Positions 12,070 through 23,741 of a stretch of 64,000 nt of DNA are shown here, piece by piece. The DNA comes from Anarhynchus alexandrinus. Lineage: Eukaryota; Chordata; Aves; Charadriiformes; Charadriidae. Under the pieces are notes generated by a model that worked only from the letters and a program-made list of their open reading frames with translations, searched no databases and was not told where the DNA came from. The stretch is from contig VUYV01000008.1 in the NCBI GenBank assembly GCA_008711295.1, forward strand, positions 1,431,588 to 1,495,587, in the 5' to 3' direction. Each line of letters opens with the position of its first letter. Positions within the stretch are counted from its first letter, which is position 1. Both the position numbers and the translations under genes were made by a program.

Positions 12070-15000
12070 TTCTCTCCTGTCTAATTTGTCTAAGCAAGGG
12101 GGAAAAAAATTATGTGATAGTTCATGTTTCTCATTTGTAGAAACAACTAGAAGCATCTGGCCTTATTTTAATTCAGGTAATCCTGGACTTCTGTTCTCCA
12201 TGAATGTTTTGTAATTATGAAGTCTAATCTACTCACTAGTGAGATTCATGAAATATGTCTTATTAACAAAATTGTATTAAAACATGTTTCACACCTCTGC
12301 CACTCAGACAAATGATGCTGAATAATGTTCAAGCAAAGGAGGAGAAAAGGAGCTGCGATAATTTAATGAAGTGTCCACAGATGGCTGAACTTATTAATTT
12401 TTTAACAGGGTTCGGGTGAGAAGCTGATGCGCTAACAAAATATGCGGCATCTTTAAGATCCGCTGCTTCACTGAAGGATAACAGATGTTGTAGCTATTTT
12501 AACAATAGGGTATCATGTTTCTATACTCCTTTACCTCCGTGCATTGCTAAAATCTTCACACTTCCCAAGAGGCTATTTTAATAAAGTAGTAATAGAGTTA
12601 CGGATTTGTCAGAAGTTCAAATTCGATTAGGCAAACAAGAATAGGCAAAAAATTGAAGTGTCTTAAAATTATGAGCAGTTTGCGTAATCGTTCACAGTCT
12701 TTGTGTTAGCCCAGAAGAGTTTCATGCAGAAGGATTGTAAGATGAAAGCTGTAGGGTGGCAACGTTTGTAGATGATATTCCTAAAGTTGCTTTAGACTTG
12801 GGTAAGTTATGAGAAACTTGTGTGAGTAACACTGGGCAACAGAGGATTTTTGTAGCTGGTATACAGGAGGTAACAGGTTTGGAACAAACTGTCAGCTACT
12901 CCTGTGTTTTACTACTTCTGTATGGCAATAGAAATAATTGGGGAAAAAAAAGGGAAAACATTTGCTGAGCACATTGAGATGTCACAGAAAAGGCTGAAAG
13001 CAGCTTTGGGCAACAGTTAATTGCATAACCATGTAATATGTGTGTGTGCTTAGAGCTGTTTAATGCTTATACAAACGATGATGTTAAATTCCAGTCTGTG
13101 GAGTAGCAATAGAGGAGACTGAGGCACATGACAAAAGCACTGGCAGAGACTTGATCTGGCAGCTTGTGCCCATGGAGTAAGGGTACACAACCCTGCCACC
13201 GGCAGGGAAAAGGGGAATTCCTGCACAGTCTTCTGTTGCCCATGAGACGAGGAAGTTACTCTTTTCTTATTTTTATTTTTCAGTCTTGATTTGGCAAGAC
13301 TGATGCTAGTTAGTAGGGTTCTAAAGAGGATTAAACGTGTGTATAGTAATAGCATCCGCATTAAATAAAATGAAGTGTTTAGAGAGACTGCTGACAGTCA
13401 GTATTTAGAGCAGAACACAAGCATTTGCTCTGAAGTTAGTTAGAACACAGTCATATGAGTGAGTTATTTAGTAATTGTTGATTATGGAAGTTTTTTTTTC
13501 TTTCAGCCTCCTTACAAATGATTGGCACTGGCCATGGTTGCGGGGAAACTGCTGAAGCAGATTAGCATCTGGCTCAGTGCAGTGAATTCCTCCTCTGCTG
13601 GGAAGGACAGGAGATGAGATACTGGTTCCGTTGAAGGCAGCAGACTACAGCCAGAATATTCACCATCTGTGTTTTCCAGGAGCATGGGAATTGTTGCTCT
13701 TCTAGGCACATCTTTGCTTTTTCAGAAATCGAGACAATGGGCCACAAATCTCAGTGATGCTTAGAGCAGGAATGCAGGCTGAAGGGGACACATTGGCGTT
13801 CAGTAGATTGTTCATTCACATTCCTAGCATCGTTCTGGTCTTTTGATGAGGGGAGGGGAGAGACAAAAGGGAAGGAGAACACAGGGACAGAGTTGACTTT
13901 TTTTTTTTACCTCCTCCCATTTGCATTGTCCTAGCAGAAAATGTGAAGTTTGTGGTGCATCTAATTCCTATTGTATGCCTGTGAAAATCACGCTGTTGCT
14001 TATGTGTTCTCCAGCCAGTGTTTAGAGAATATTCCAAGTGGAAAATCATCCTTCCTAAATTAACTTTATTAACCCGCATTCCTGCTAGGTCAGTAGTATT
14101 TTCCTTCAGTGTCCTAAAATCAATACATAACGTATTTGTGCTGCCACGGAATGGTTAATATGTGTACAAACACAAAAAAATTATCAGAACCTCAAAGTAT
14201 CATTTATCATTGTGTCCATTTAGCAAAAGATGGGGTAATATCTTCAACTGAATGCCTTGCACCGTGTGGGTGAAGAGTGGGTGCTGCTCGCTCATTAGAA
14301 ATGTAACTAATTTTCATTAGATCTTCTTGCTTAGTCTTGGTGATTGAAGTGACTAGGAAATACAGCCCAGAGATACATTTTTTTAAAAAAAAATAACTTT
14401 GAAAAGCAGTTTTAAATGTGTTTTGTGGTTTAAATAGGGAGACTGAATGTGCTTCATGGTAATGTATTTGCGAAGGATGATAGAAAGTTGAGGAAATGCA
14501 GGCTTACAAGTCAAAAGACAATTTGAAGGGGGAAAGAGAAACTCTGTAGTGGAAAGATTGTGGACTGGTAGAGGAAAGAGTGTTTTCCAGTAGTATGGTG
14601 CTGCAGGAGGTGTGCCGGCACTCTGGGACCTGCTACTGTGTTTATGAACAGGTCTCAGAATTGATAGTAATTAAGGCTTATATTTAGAATGCCTTTTGTA
14701 ATACATCATTATTGTTTTGTGGTTGTCTTTTGGCTAAAGCAAAAGGGTCCGCCTCCTCAGTGGAGGCTTTTAAGCAGTGCAAATTGGAAATAATTGTAGA
14801 ACAAGAGAAGATCACTCTCTAGGACCAAATTATAGCCTAGGATAAAATAGATATTTTAAAAACACACAGAATTGTGATCAAATAAAGGTTTTACTGGCAT
14901 TTAAGATGACCTGGAAAACAAACTGTAATTTCATTGCTAGTGAGTAATGAAACTGTCTTAAATAAAGCTTATTTAACCTTAATGGAGCACCTGCACACAA

Positions 15001-15355
15001 CAGAATATACAATGCCTATCTTGTCCAAAAAGTGAATAGTACTAGTGAGGGATTTCAGTTAAAGCACAGTTGAGCTTTATGTTAGAAATCACAGGGCTTT
15101 AGTCCTCCAATAACATTCTCACTTACGCTGTAAGTGGCCGATAGAATGATTTTACAAGTGGTAGCTGCTCATGGTAAAGAGGTTGCAACAGCTGAGGTGA
15201 AGGCGGGAGTTGTGCTCCTGACACAGCGAGGAGGTCCAGGACTCCCTTCCAGGCTGGCCAGAGAATTCCCTTGAGATGCAGGTCTGTTAATAAAGGTTTC
15301 TAATGAATTGTGAATTCAGGGGCTAGTACGTTCTTCTTGAAGAATAACTGATGTC
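12070..15355 (+). other. Intron sequence without recognised features
   Basis: AT-rich intron. Open frames on both strands are short and look random. A few purine-rich stretches near 12950-13030 and 14480-14600 hint at very old LINE remnants, but I cannot support a call. Confidence 0.6.
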
Positions 15356-15359
15356 GAGT

Positions 15360-16460
15360 GTGTGTCCAGAAAGGCAAGGGGTGATCGTAGACCAATTAGT
15401 CTGATCTCAACACTCTGCCCTTTTTAAAGGGATTTTGAAGGCAAAGGGTAATTAAGACAGAGGAAAGTGGGAAGAAAGCTAAACTGTAACATGACTCTTG
15501 CCTGCAGTTTGCGTCTGAGCTTCTTGATGAAGCAATTGATGTCTTGGAGCACTACAATATGATGGGCATGCCGCAACACAGCTGTTTGATATGCTGTCCT
15601 GTTAGAAATTGTTAAAGGTCAAAATGATAGAAATTTAAATGAGAATATTGAGATTGATAAGAATCTGAGGTAATTATGAAAATTTAATGGGTTATATTGA
15701 GAGGGAAATCTTCAGAATGGAAAGATGCCTCAGAGCCTAGACCTTAGAAAGATCATATTTAACATCTTCATCAGTCATTTTGCTATAAGAACAAAGTATA
15801 TACCTACAAAATTAGCAAGTGTGGCAAATCTGGGAGACTGTGTTACTCTTGCTGTGGCCTCAATGGTTTTACAGGAAGAATGAAGTAATGCTATGGACTG
15901 AATAATGGTGAAACTCATTAGCACAGTGTGCAAAGTCATGCAGGTATAGCACTGTTTTTGGGATGGTATGAAGTTGGGACAGAGGGACAGGTGATTTTGA
16001 GAGAAAAGAAGGAGAGTTGGTGGATTACAGGATTGACTGTAACCTGCCAGTGTGCAGAGACCTAATGTGATTCTTAAATCGTTTGGAAAGGTATTTTCAA
16101 TAGACACAAGGAAGCAATTTTGTCATATTTCCATGGATGTTTGTGATTTTAAATTACAATAGGTGCTTCAATATGTTATCTCTTTGTTGTTCTGCCAGCA
16201 GTGTGTGGTGGGAAAGGAAGACGTATTAGATATCAGTTGAAACAAAGGAGGTTCTGACTGGATTTAAGGAGGAAGTTCTTCGCCATGAAGATAGCCGGGT
16301 GGTACAACAGGTTGCCCAAGAGGTTGTGCAGTCTTCATCTGTGGGGATTTTCAACATCTGAGTGAACAAATCGCTGAGTAACCTGCTCTGACCTTGCGGC
16401 TGACTCTGCTCTGACTGGGTCCCTTCTTACCCAAACCATTCTGTGATTCTGAGTCTTCAA
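15360..16460 (+). mobile_element. Old CR1/L3-like LINE remnant (plus orientation)
   Basis: Several landmarks of a CR1-superfamily reverse-transcriptase region occur in the expected order. First comes GATCGTAGACCAATTAGTCT (15386-15405), next TATTTAACATCTTCATCAGT at about 15757-15776, then a diverged A-rich region. The 3' part has GAGGTTCTGACTGGATTTAA, AAGTTCTTCGCCATGAAG, CAACAGGTTGCCCAAGAGGT and the end CCAAACCATTCTGTGATTCT near 16433-16452. The reading frame is broken throughout. The first part could belong to a different, older element than the 16240-16455 end, which is a good CR1 tail. Confidence 0.7.
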
Positions 16461-18749
16461 AGATGGACAGGGTGGTTGGGGAAACAAGGAAAAGAAACTA
16501 AAAATTGTAGCTTCATTAACTAAGCAGAAGGAAAGTTGAAAGAAGCTGTGATTTTTATTCATGTGAATACCTTAGAGGGAAGGAGTAATGGATAACTATC
16601 AAAGGTGCAAAATAATTAATACCAAAACAAGGTCAAGATCAAAGGATTAGAAGTTGGTTGTAAATACACTGGGAGGGGAAACTAGAAACTTTCCTCTCAG
16701 AGGAATGAAGTTGTGGAAGGAGCCTCCAGATAAAACTCCCAAGAGGTGGGAAAGTATGTAATGGTTGGAGATGGACCTGTACAAGGTTATGGAAGGAATT
16801 ACTTGACAAAACAGAAGTGAGCTGTATGTTAGAAATGTAATGTGTTAGAATTCAAACCAGCTATTCTGAAGGATGGGGAAGATCTCTGGTTTTGTACCCC
16901 CCTCCAGTTATATATGGTTTATGTTTAGTTTGTTTTCTCTCTATAGCATCAGAAGTTACCCACAACTAGAGAGCAGGTATGCTGCCACTTCTCATTGCAT
17001 TGACATTCTTAATCACTCACATGGTGGCACCTGATAGTTTGTGGATTTTGGCCTTTTATTATAGGTCTTATGTTTAATATAGGATGTAAAGATGGTGTTT
17101 TGTGGGTTTGCTCAAATAAGTCTCTTATGTGCTTGGCTTTGCAGAGCACCGGAGTTGGTGCTGTTGGCTGGTTTCAGGCTTGTTTTTCTGTGGAAGAAGA
17201 ATATATGAGTTTTATGAAAAATGTGTATTAAAATTTGTATTTAAGTGGGTGCTAGTAACGAAGAATTCTACAGTTCAAATAAAGAAGTTTTTAATTCAAG
17301 TGGGAAAAGCCTGAACGTGTCACATCAGATGTTGCTTCTTGCTGCTTCTCCAAAGATTTATACAAAGATCTGACAGTTTAAAAAAGAAACAAAAAATCTG
17401 TGGAATTTTCTTGAAAGTAAATAGGGATTCAAGCTGAAAATGGTAGAAAGTACCATTTAACTAAAGAAATGCATGTTAGATTTTTATTTTTTTTTTCCTT
17501 AGGCAGTCAAATATAGTGAATATGTACAGAGAAAACTATAGGAGATGGAGTTTCAGCACCAGTATATAACTAATAAGCAGCATGTGGTAATATACTTTGC
17601 TAGGAGGTTGAGGCACAAGAGGCAGATAACTCATCCATCCCTTTTCTGCCCTTTCACACTGAAGGAGCTATGCAGTATTTTTCATCCGTGGGTGTTTTGT
17701 GTACTTCAATATCAAGTTAAAGTCCCTGAACTAAGTGATTGTTTATTATTCCTTTTTAAAGGAAGAAAGAATTGCAAAGCACCGAACTAGGTATTTTAAA
17801 AATAAATTGAAAAATATAGAAAGGGTTGATCCTGTTAAATTCTCAGTGCATTCTTGATAGGTGTTAGGTGAGACTTGTAAAAATATTGGATTGGACTGTT
17901 TGGAAATGAGCTGAGTGTCTAAAACAATATAAAAGAATCATCTTCACAAGAGATAAATGAGAATTTTTCCAATTAGATCAAACTTTTGAAAATGGAAGAT
18001 AATGAGTAAGGGATTTCACCCCTGGGCTTGCTAGAAGAAGTGGAAAAGGTAAGAACTGACCTAAACTGTCACAGCCTCTCTCATGTGTAATCATGACCGA
18101 GGTATCACCTGTGAAGACAGCTTGTGTCTCTGTTTTCTGAGCTGGGGTCTCAGCTCTGTGCAGTAGCATTGAATTAGAGGTTACCAGTGCCTGCTGCTGC
18201 CCAGCAGGCTCCATTCTCATGCCTGAATAGTTGTACTGGGATGGTTTAATTTGTGTAACCCGGAGTCCCACTTTCCATCTTTTATATTGAAGGCACACAG
18301 TGTACTGACTTTAAAGACAAAAATCATAATATGTACTTGAAGCTGTACGCTATTGAGAGGGAAAGGTAAGATGCCAGGAGTACCGGCAGGCTGTTTCTAT
18401 GATGATACTAGTTTTAAGTGCAAGCGTAAAACAGAATGAAAATTTTACTTTGAGCCTGTTACTGCAGCGAGCAAGCTGTGCCTTGCCCTGTGTGCATCTG
18501 GACCGTGCAGCCGCCCCGTGCAACTTGCAAAAGGGAGAACTGATAATATAGCTAACTGCCATGGAAAATGGAGAGCAAGGAGGTTTTTCTCTTTCCTGTC
18601 CCATGCTTTGTCCTCTTTCCTCCCCCTTACTGTGTGCTCTTGCCTTTATTGAACCACTTGCTTACACCAATAATGTTCTTCAATGTGCAGCCATTTGTTG
18701 GCCTGGGTATTTCTGGTGGAAGATCCGATATGTACCCTGTTACGGGAAG
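16461..18749 (+). other. Intron sequence without a supported gene
   Basis: Intron sequence, AT-rich to about 18.4 kb and then richer in GC. A diverged purine-rich piece at 16660-16800 may be part of an old repeat. Overlapping open frames at 18.35-18.95 kb, in several frames and on both strands, reflect the local rise in GC rather than a gene. Confidence 0.6.
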
Positions 18750-19345
18750 CTGTCATGGCAAACGCTTTGTGGTCGATTGACTATGGCTGGCTGCCGGCTG
18801 CCCACCCAGCTGCTCGCTCATTCTGCTCCTCAACAGGGCAGGAGGGGGCAGAAAAGAAGATGAAGTTTGTGGGTCAAGACAGGGAGCTGACTCGCCAATT
18901 ATTGCAAGGAGCAAAACAACCTTGACTTGGGGAAAATTAATATAATTTCTTGCCAATTAAAATAAAGTTGGGTGGTAAGAAAGCAAAGACAAAAACCAAA
19001 ACACCTCACCCTGCCCTCTTCCCATTGCCCAAGCTCAACTTCTCACCTTCATTCCCTGTTCTTCTGCCTCCTGGTCTCCCCAGGGCAGCATCTGGAGCTG
19101 CTCTTCCTCCTCTCCCTGGCTGTTGCAAGGGCTGTTTCTCACACCTTCCTTGCTGCCATGCCATGGTTTGCCCTTTCTTGGGTGCCCTTTCACAGACGTG
19201 CCACCACCTTTGCTGGCTGGCTCTGCTGTGGCCTCCCTGGGGCGGCTGTGGAACCAGCCAGAACCAATTGTGTCCACCATGAAGTGTCCCCAACCTCCTC
19301 TCACAGAGGCCACCCCAGCACCTCCCACACTGGGACACAGCCACC
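18750..19345. mobile_element. Probable avian endogenous-retrovirus LTR, degraded
   Basis: This GC-rich island carries a series of phrases that I recognise from a common avian ERV LTR. In order they are GCAAACGCTTTGTGGTCGAT, GGGTCAAGACAGGGAGCTGA, GACTTGGGGAAAATTAATAT, CTTGCCAATTAAAATAAAG, AAAACACCTCACCCTGCCCT, GGGCTGTTTCTCACACCTTC and CTCTCACAGAGGCCACCCCA near the end. No retroviral genes adjoin it, so it looks like a solo or partial LTR. The overlapping open frames on both strands in this interval come from its composition. Orientation and exact ends cannot be fixed by eye. Confidence 0.55.
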
Positions 19346-20388
19346 TAAAATAAATGCGAAGCCATTCAGTGGACTTTGGGTATTTCTGGAGAATATTTTT
19401 ACTTGAAGATGACGCGTTTGTTGTGCAGCGCTGCTGGCGTGGTGTGGCAGCAGTAGCTTTGTGTTACGCTGTGGAGGAACTCAGTTCTCAGGTACACTAG
19501 CATGAGAAAGATAAATATTTTCATATGAATAAATGCAATTTTTACCTGATGGTGCTATATGTAAGGCTTTTTGTAGCTGAAATCTTCAAAGGGATATCCT
19601 GTTTCCATTGAATTTCAGTGAGATTTGGTCTTTTTAACACCCTCAGGCTCCTTCTTATGGTCTAGTTAAATTACTGTGAAGCTAAGCCTTTACTTAGACA
19701 CGGCTGGTGACAAAGTCGTAGAAAATACTTTTCAACTTTTTTTTGGCTTAAGTTCTTAACTGCTAAACTTCTAATTTTAAGATAAGAAATCTAAGTTGAC
19801 AGGAGAAAAACCCTCATTATAAGTAGTTCTGTAGGTGGCAAATGAAGATGTCGTGTAGCCTGTAAACTTGAGGACGGAAGGCGTACAAGAAACCTTTTCT
19901 CTGTGTTACTGTCTCCTGAGTGAGTACTAGAGGGCATCTCTGTTCCGCTGCAAGTGAAATGGTAGCTCTTACAGAATATGGTTCAAACTGCATTTATTCG
20001 GCTGTACCAGGCAGAGACGCTGTCTTGATTTTTGCCACTCCTGTGCTAAATACTCCTTAAGTAAAGCACACCACCGGAGAAGTGAGCGGGGGTTACCTGC
20101 ATGGCTTCTCTTTTTGAGGACTCCAAAACCTTCTGTTTTGTTGTCAACACTTGCTTGTTTCTAAAACTACTTTTGTTTTTAAATCAGTACTTTTATTATT
20201 AATTTTATTTGCCCTTACACTGGCTGTGTTTAGCACTGTGCTATAAAGCATTAGGATTTTTAAAAAGTTGGAGCGCAGCCTAATTTTATTTTATTTTTTT
20301 AACCTAGATTCAGGAATCTTGACTTCAAAGCTTTGGTGCCATCTTCAGAATACTTCTATTTCTTCATTTTTCTGTTTTGTATTTGCAG
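19346..20388 (+). other. Intron end with Ig2-exon acceptor
   Basis: Intron sequence leading to the Ig2 exon. The last 40 bases are pyrimidine-rich (TTCTATTTCTTCATTTTTCT) and end in GCAG at 20388. No other feature is seen. Confidence 0.75.
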
Positions 20389-20664
20389 GCCTTCCCAGGT
20401 TCCTCAGTCAGCCAGAGTCGTCATCTGTCTATAAAGGAAACAGTGCAATCCTGAACTGTGAAGTCAATGTTGACCTCGCACCGTTTGTGAGGTGGGAGCA
20501 GGATCGTCAGCCAGTCTTTCTGGATGATCGCATATTTAAATTACCGAGTGGACCGCTAATTGTTAGCAATGCTACTGATATGGATGGAGGACTCTATCGC
20601 TGCATCATTGAAAGTGGTGGGACCCCCAAATACAGTGATGAGGCAGAGCTCAAGATTATTCCAG
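20389..20664 (+). CDS. NEO1: Neogenin exon encoding the second Ig-like domain
   Basis: This internal exon encodes 92 codons of an extracellular immunoglobulin domain of neogenin, a single-pass membrane receptor for netrins and repulsive guidance molecules that also acts in BMP signalling. The reading begins [10 protein letters not shown]. The two Ig cysteines are at exon residues 24 (LNCEV) and 72 (LYRCI), the core tryptophan at 36 (VRWEQ), and the D-x-G-x-Y-x-C signature just before the second cysteine. An N-glycosylation sequon NAT lies at residues 61-63. The acceptor is a strong pyrimidine tract ending TTTGCAG, and the donor is CCAG|GTATTA. The exon starts and ends in phase 1, as usual for a one-exon Ig domain. 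DCC is the nearest alternative, but wording such as PFVRWEQ, SNATD and ESGG-PKYSDE agrees with the neogenin family as I know it. Reading past the donor reaches a stop within about 20 codons. Confidence 0.95.
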
Positions 20665-21674
20665 GTATTAATCTGTTTTTCTTTTTAAAAATTAATAATA
20701 AAAAAATAATAAACAAATAAAAACCAAAAAAAAGCAAAAACACTTACAAAGGGGAACGCGTGAGAATCTGCTCTGTTGCATTTTTGTATTTGAAGTGGAA
20801 CTAAGTGTAATGGATGTTGTGGAAGCTGGTGGTTGGGTTGGTTTTGTTTTTTTCTACGTAGGTTAAAATGAGCACAGGCACTTAAGCCAAAGGATTTTGG
20901 CCCTTGGGAAGCCTAACCTGTATCTTGCAGCTGGGAAACAGAAAAGCAAAATGAGTTACCTGTGTCTGAGCTCTTTGAAGTGCTTGGAGATAGGCCGGAG
21001 ACATGCACATACTTTTTTTGCCATATTTAATGGTTTAGCTTTTAAGGGCTTTTTGAGAAAGACTTCTTTTAAAATGTCACTAGTAATACACTTCCATCCT
21101 GACATGTTACAAAGGGGGAATTGACTGTTTCTTTGAGTTATAAACATTTGGGGATTGCTAACTTTCTCAGGCTCAAATCCCATGTTTAAAATACTCTTGA
21201 AGTTTCCAAAAGAAATCGGTGCTTAGTCCCTTGCTTTTGGGATGCTTAAACTGGGGCTCTTTTAATTGTCCCAATATTTAGGAAGTTCTGATTCTTTAAA
21301 CATTGGAGCCTTTTGGGAGGTCTCCAGACCCCCAAAAGGGGGCTGACTCTTTATTTTGAAAGGATTAGCTATACCTATTGTGCTGAAACGTTTAAATTTT
21401 TTATAAGAACAAAAGTCCATCCCTGTTTCTACATTTAGTGTGTTCTGTTTGGATGACAATATTACACAGAGCTGTGTGTCACCAGATGCTCTAATACAGA
21501 GTTTTGAAAATTGACCAAGAATAAGGCGGGAACATGAATCACACTTTTCCAAACTAGGGAAATAGGGGCTGTGTTTTGTATGGGTTCTCTTAATTATTTC
21601 CAGAACTTTATGCTGTCTCTTCTGAAGTAGTATTCATGGTGGAATTCTGATTCAATTTTTACTGCTTGAACTGC
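20665..21674 (+). other. Intron between the Ig2 exon and the first Ig3 exon, part 1
   Basis: Intron starting GTATTA. It opens with A/T-rich low-complexity sequence to about 20740 and holds no gene or recognised repeat. Confidence 0.7.
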
Positions 21675-21815
21675 CAAAAAGGATTGCTAAACTTCCATCC
21701 TGGGAGGTTTTCAGGCGAGATCATGGTTGGCCTGACCTGGTGCTGGCAGCAGTTGGATTTCACACAGGTGGTTGCACTGGGCATCTTCAGAGGTCCCTTG
21801 CAATCAATACTTCTG
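21675..21815 (+). mobile_element. CR1 LINE 3' fragment (plus orientation, diverged)
   Basis: The segment reads CATCCTGGGAGGTTTTCAGG, GGTTGGCCTGACCTGGTG, GCAGCAGTTGGATTTCAC and CATCTTCAGAGGTCCCTTGC. This is the order of phrases in a CR1 tail (one block around the dissolved ORF2 end, then the 3' UTR). It is too diverged to assign a subfamily. Confidence 0.6.
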
Positions 21816-23485
21816 TTCCTCAGGACTATGTCATTTTTCTATTTAAAATGCTAAAATGTACTTTAAAATACCCCAATTTTACAGTTGCAACTTTCCCTCT
21901 TTTAAAATAGAGGTATTTGCTAGGCTTTAGAAACTTCTCAGCCTTAAAGCAGGAAGTTGTTTCATTAAGTTCTTTATCAGCTCTGAAAAGAAAGGCTCAT
22001 CTTTTCTTCAACTAAGGATATAGTTTTTGAAGAAGAGCACTTTTGGAAAAGACACTTAATTGAATCATTTTAGTGTTTTGCCTCCATGTTTCTACAGCCC
22101 CTCAAATGAATTCTTAAGACTTGTTCTCATTGTTGGCCATTAAGGACTTCCCAATAAATGCCCATAGTGTGTTGATCTTTCAAATTCTTTGGCTCCAGAT
22201 GTAGTTTACTTGCTTTTGTAATGTTTTGCTGAAGGTGATTAAATATAGCTCTATCGGGGAATACAAATAATGCTGTTTCCTTGCTCGGTCATGAGTCTGA
22301 AAGCGTTGATATTTTTGTGAGATCCCTCCCAGCAGTTTGCTGTGTGTTGTGGTGGTTGGATTTTTTTTGTTGGTTTCGGTTTTGTTTTTTTTTTTTTTAA
22401 GTGGTATTAAACTGTTGCACAGAAAGCTCTCTTAATCTTGAGTGGCCCCGTAATTGATTGTTTGGTCTGAGACATATTTGAAAGAAGGATTTGAATTAAT
22501 CAGTTCTTCATTCGTTTTATTCCATCTTTAAATTGTTATCTGATGTGCGCCTGACAGCGACCCCACTGCTTTGCTTCTAAATCTTTGAAATACACCCAAT
22601 GCACACTTGCATCACACAGATTTGCATCCATAGTGTCCTACTTTTCTGATGGCGAGCTTCCTTAGAGTGGCTAGGCTGCCTTTCATCTCCCACTGAGCAG
22701 CAGGATACCTTTCCAAGCTCTGCTACTTAATAACAGGTGCTTTCAAATATAGGAATACAAGGAAAAAAAAGGACTTAATTTTTGAATCCAGTTTCCACTG
22801 ACCTGAGAATTGAACTCCTTTTTGGGAGCTTGAAGCATTAATGAGTTCTGTCTCCAGTGAATCATGCCGACCCCTCTCCCTCGTGCCGTGATCGTGTGCT
22901 GGCAATCTGTTATACCTGTTTTCTGCAGCTTGGCTTGCTCCGTATGCTCCTCCGGGTCACTCTCACAGTGTGTGTTATCTGCCTGTTCACACATGGGCTT
23001 ATTTCTGGAGCGAGCAGACTAGTTCCCTCTGACATGGAACGTGGGCAGCGCCGCTGTGCTAGTTTGTGTGTGGGCCTGAGACAGATGGTATGATCCATGA
23101 TCGCTCAAAGTTTGGCTGCCTCTGCCTGGGGCAATCCTGAAACATGAATTCCGTTGGGCCCGGTTCTCTCCAATACCCTGGCCACCTTCTCAGGTTATAC
23201 CTGGGGGCATGTGCACGCCCTTAGCATAGTGCTGTAAATGCCTGGTTGTTATTTTTAATACTTTGAGCTGAAGAACACCAAACCCAACAATTTCCAGAAG
23301 CTCCTGTGAGTATCGCATAGGTCCCAGGTGAGATGGGGGCCAGGCACTGTGCATTGGTGGCACAGAGTGGGCTTCCCTCAGCAAAAGTGGCATAGGTACG
23401 GAATAACCTGCCTCCGTTTAGGGGACCAAAACCAGCTTGTCTGATTCTGGAGCTTGCTCCGCATCAAACTTGTAAGTGCACATTT
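21816..23485 (+). other. Intron sequence without a supported gene
   Basis: AT-rich intron with a T run at 22384-22398. A more GC-rich stretch at 22850-23200 has overlapping open frames on both strands that cancel one another as gene candidates. Confidence 0.6.
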
Positions 23486-23741
23486 AGGATGAGAGGAAAT
23501 AGCTTCAAGTTGCGCCAGGGGAGGTTTAGATTGGATATCAGGAAAAATTTCTTCACTGAAAGGGTTATCAAACATTGGAACAGGCTGCCCAGGGAAGTGG
23601 TGGAGTCACCATCCCAGGGGGTATTTAAAAGATGGATAGACATGGTGCTGAGGGACACAGTTTAGTGGTGGGTTTGGCAGTGTTAGGTTAATGGTTGGAG
23701 TCAATGATTTTAAAAGTCCCAACCAAAACGTTTCTGATTCT
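23486..23741 (+). mobile_element. CR1 LINE 3'-end fragment (plus orientation)
   Basis: This is a clear avian CR1 tail. It begins AGGATGAGAGGAAATAGCTT, continues CAAGTTGCGCCAGGGGAGGT, GAAAAATTTCTTCACTGAAA, GGAACAGGCTGCCCAGGGAA and GTTTAGTGGTGGGTTTGGCA, and ends in a decayed TTTCTGATTCTG. It is 5'-truncated and lies in the same strand sense as the gene. The minus-strand open frames crossing it are artefacts of the repeat. Confidence 0.93.

Larger units (their letters stand above)
8500..12070 (-). pseudogene. Possible decayed protein-coding (retropseudogene-like) tract, parent unknown
   Basis: The + strand here is strikingly T-rich, so the minus strand is A-rich like coding DNA. Read on the minus strand it yields many protein-like pieces separated by stops and frame changes. 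11172-11038 is a 44-codon piece beginning MSEKNSQIDVIKSEG. The 34 codons at 11027-10926 include HPDQDTITPRELLLQKL and are shifted one base from the first piece. 10628-10434 is a 64-codon piece containing RRDECLVPDNFKMKVGCSA. Further pieces, such as SEDNEESTVGF and DPSILVKEKSLTV, lie between 9460 and 9180. No introns are evident between the pieces, which would fit a processed copy of a long mRNA. A CR1 interrupts the tract at 10025-10282, so decay is old. I do not recognise the parent. The TPRxLL motif recalls CENP-T, but that is too weak to name it. An ancient LINE reading frame is the main alternative. Outer limits are uncertain. Confidence 0.3.

Noticed and set aside
18561..19406. Cluster of overlapping open frames on both strands, up to 144 codons
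   Set aside because: Several phases are open at once because of the GC-rich LTR-like sequence; no single frame shows a protein family.
1..20388. Search for the neogenin Ig1 exon
   Set aside because: No frame shows an Ig1-like cysteine and tryptophan pattern with splice sites, so Ig1 must be upstream of the window.
20268..20720. Apparent 150-codon ORF starting with ATG
   Set aside because: The coding part is the exon 20389-20664; the ends are intron read-through with typical splice signals at the boundaries.
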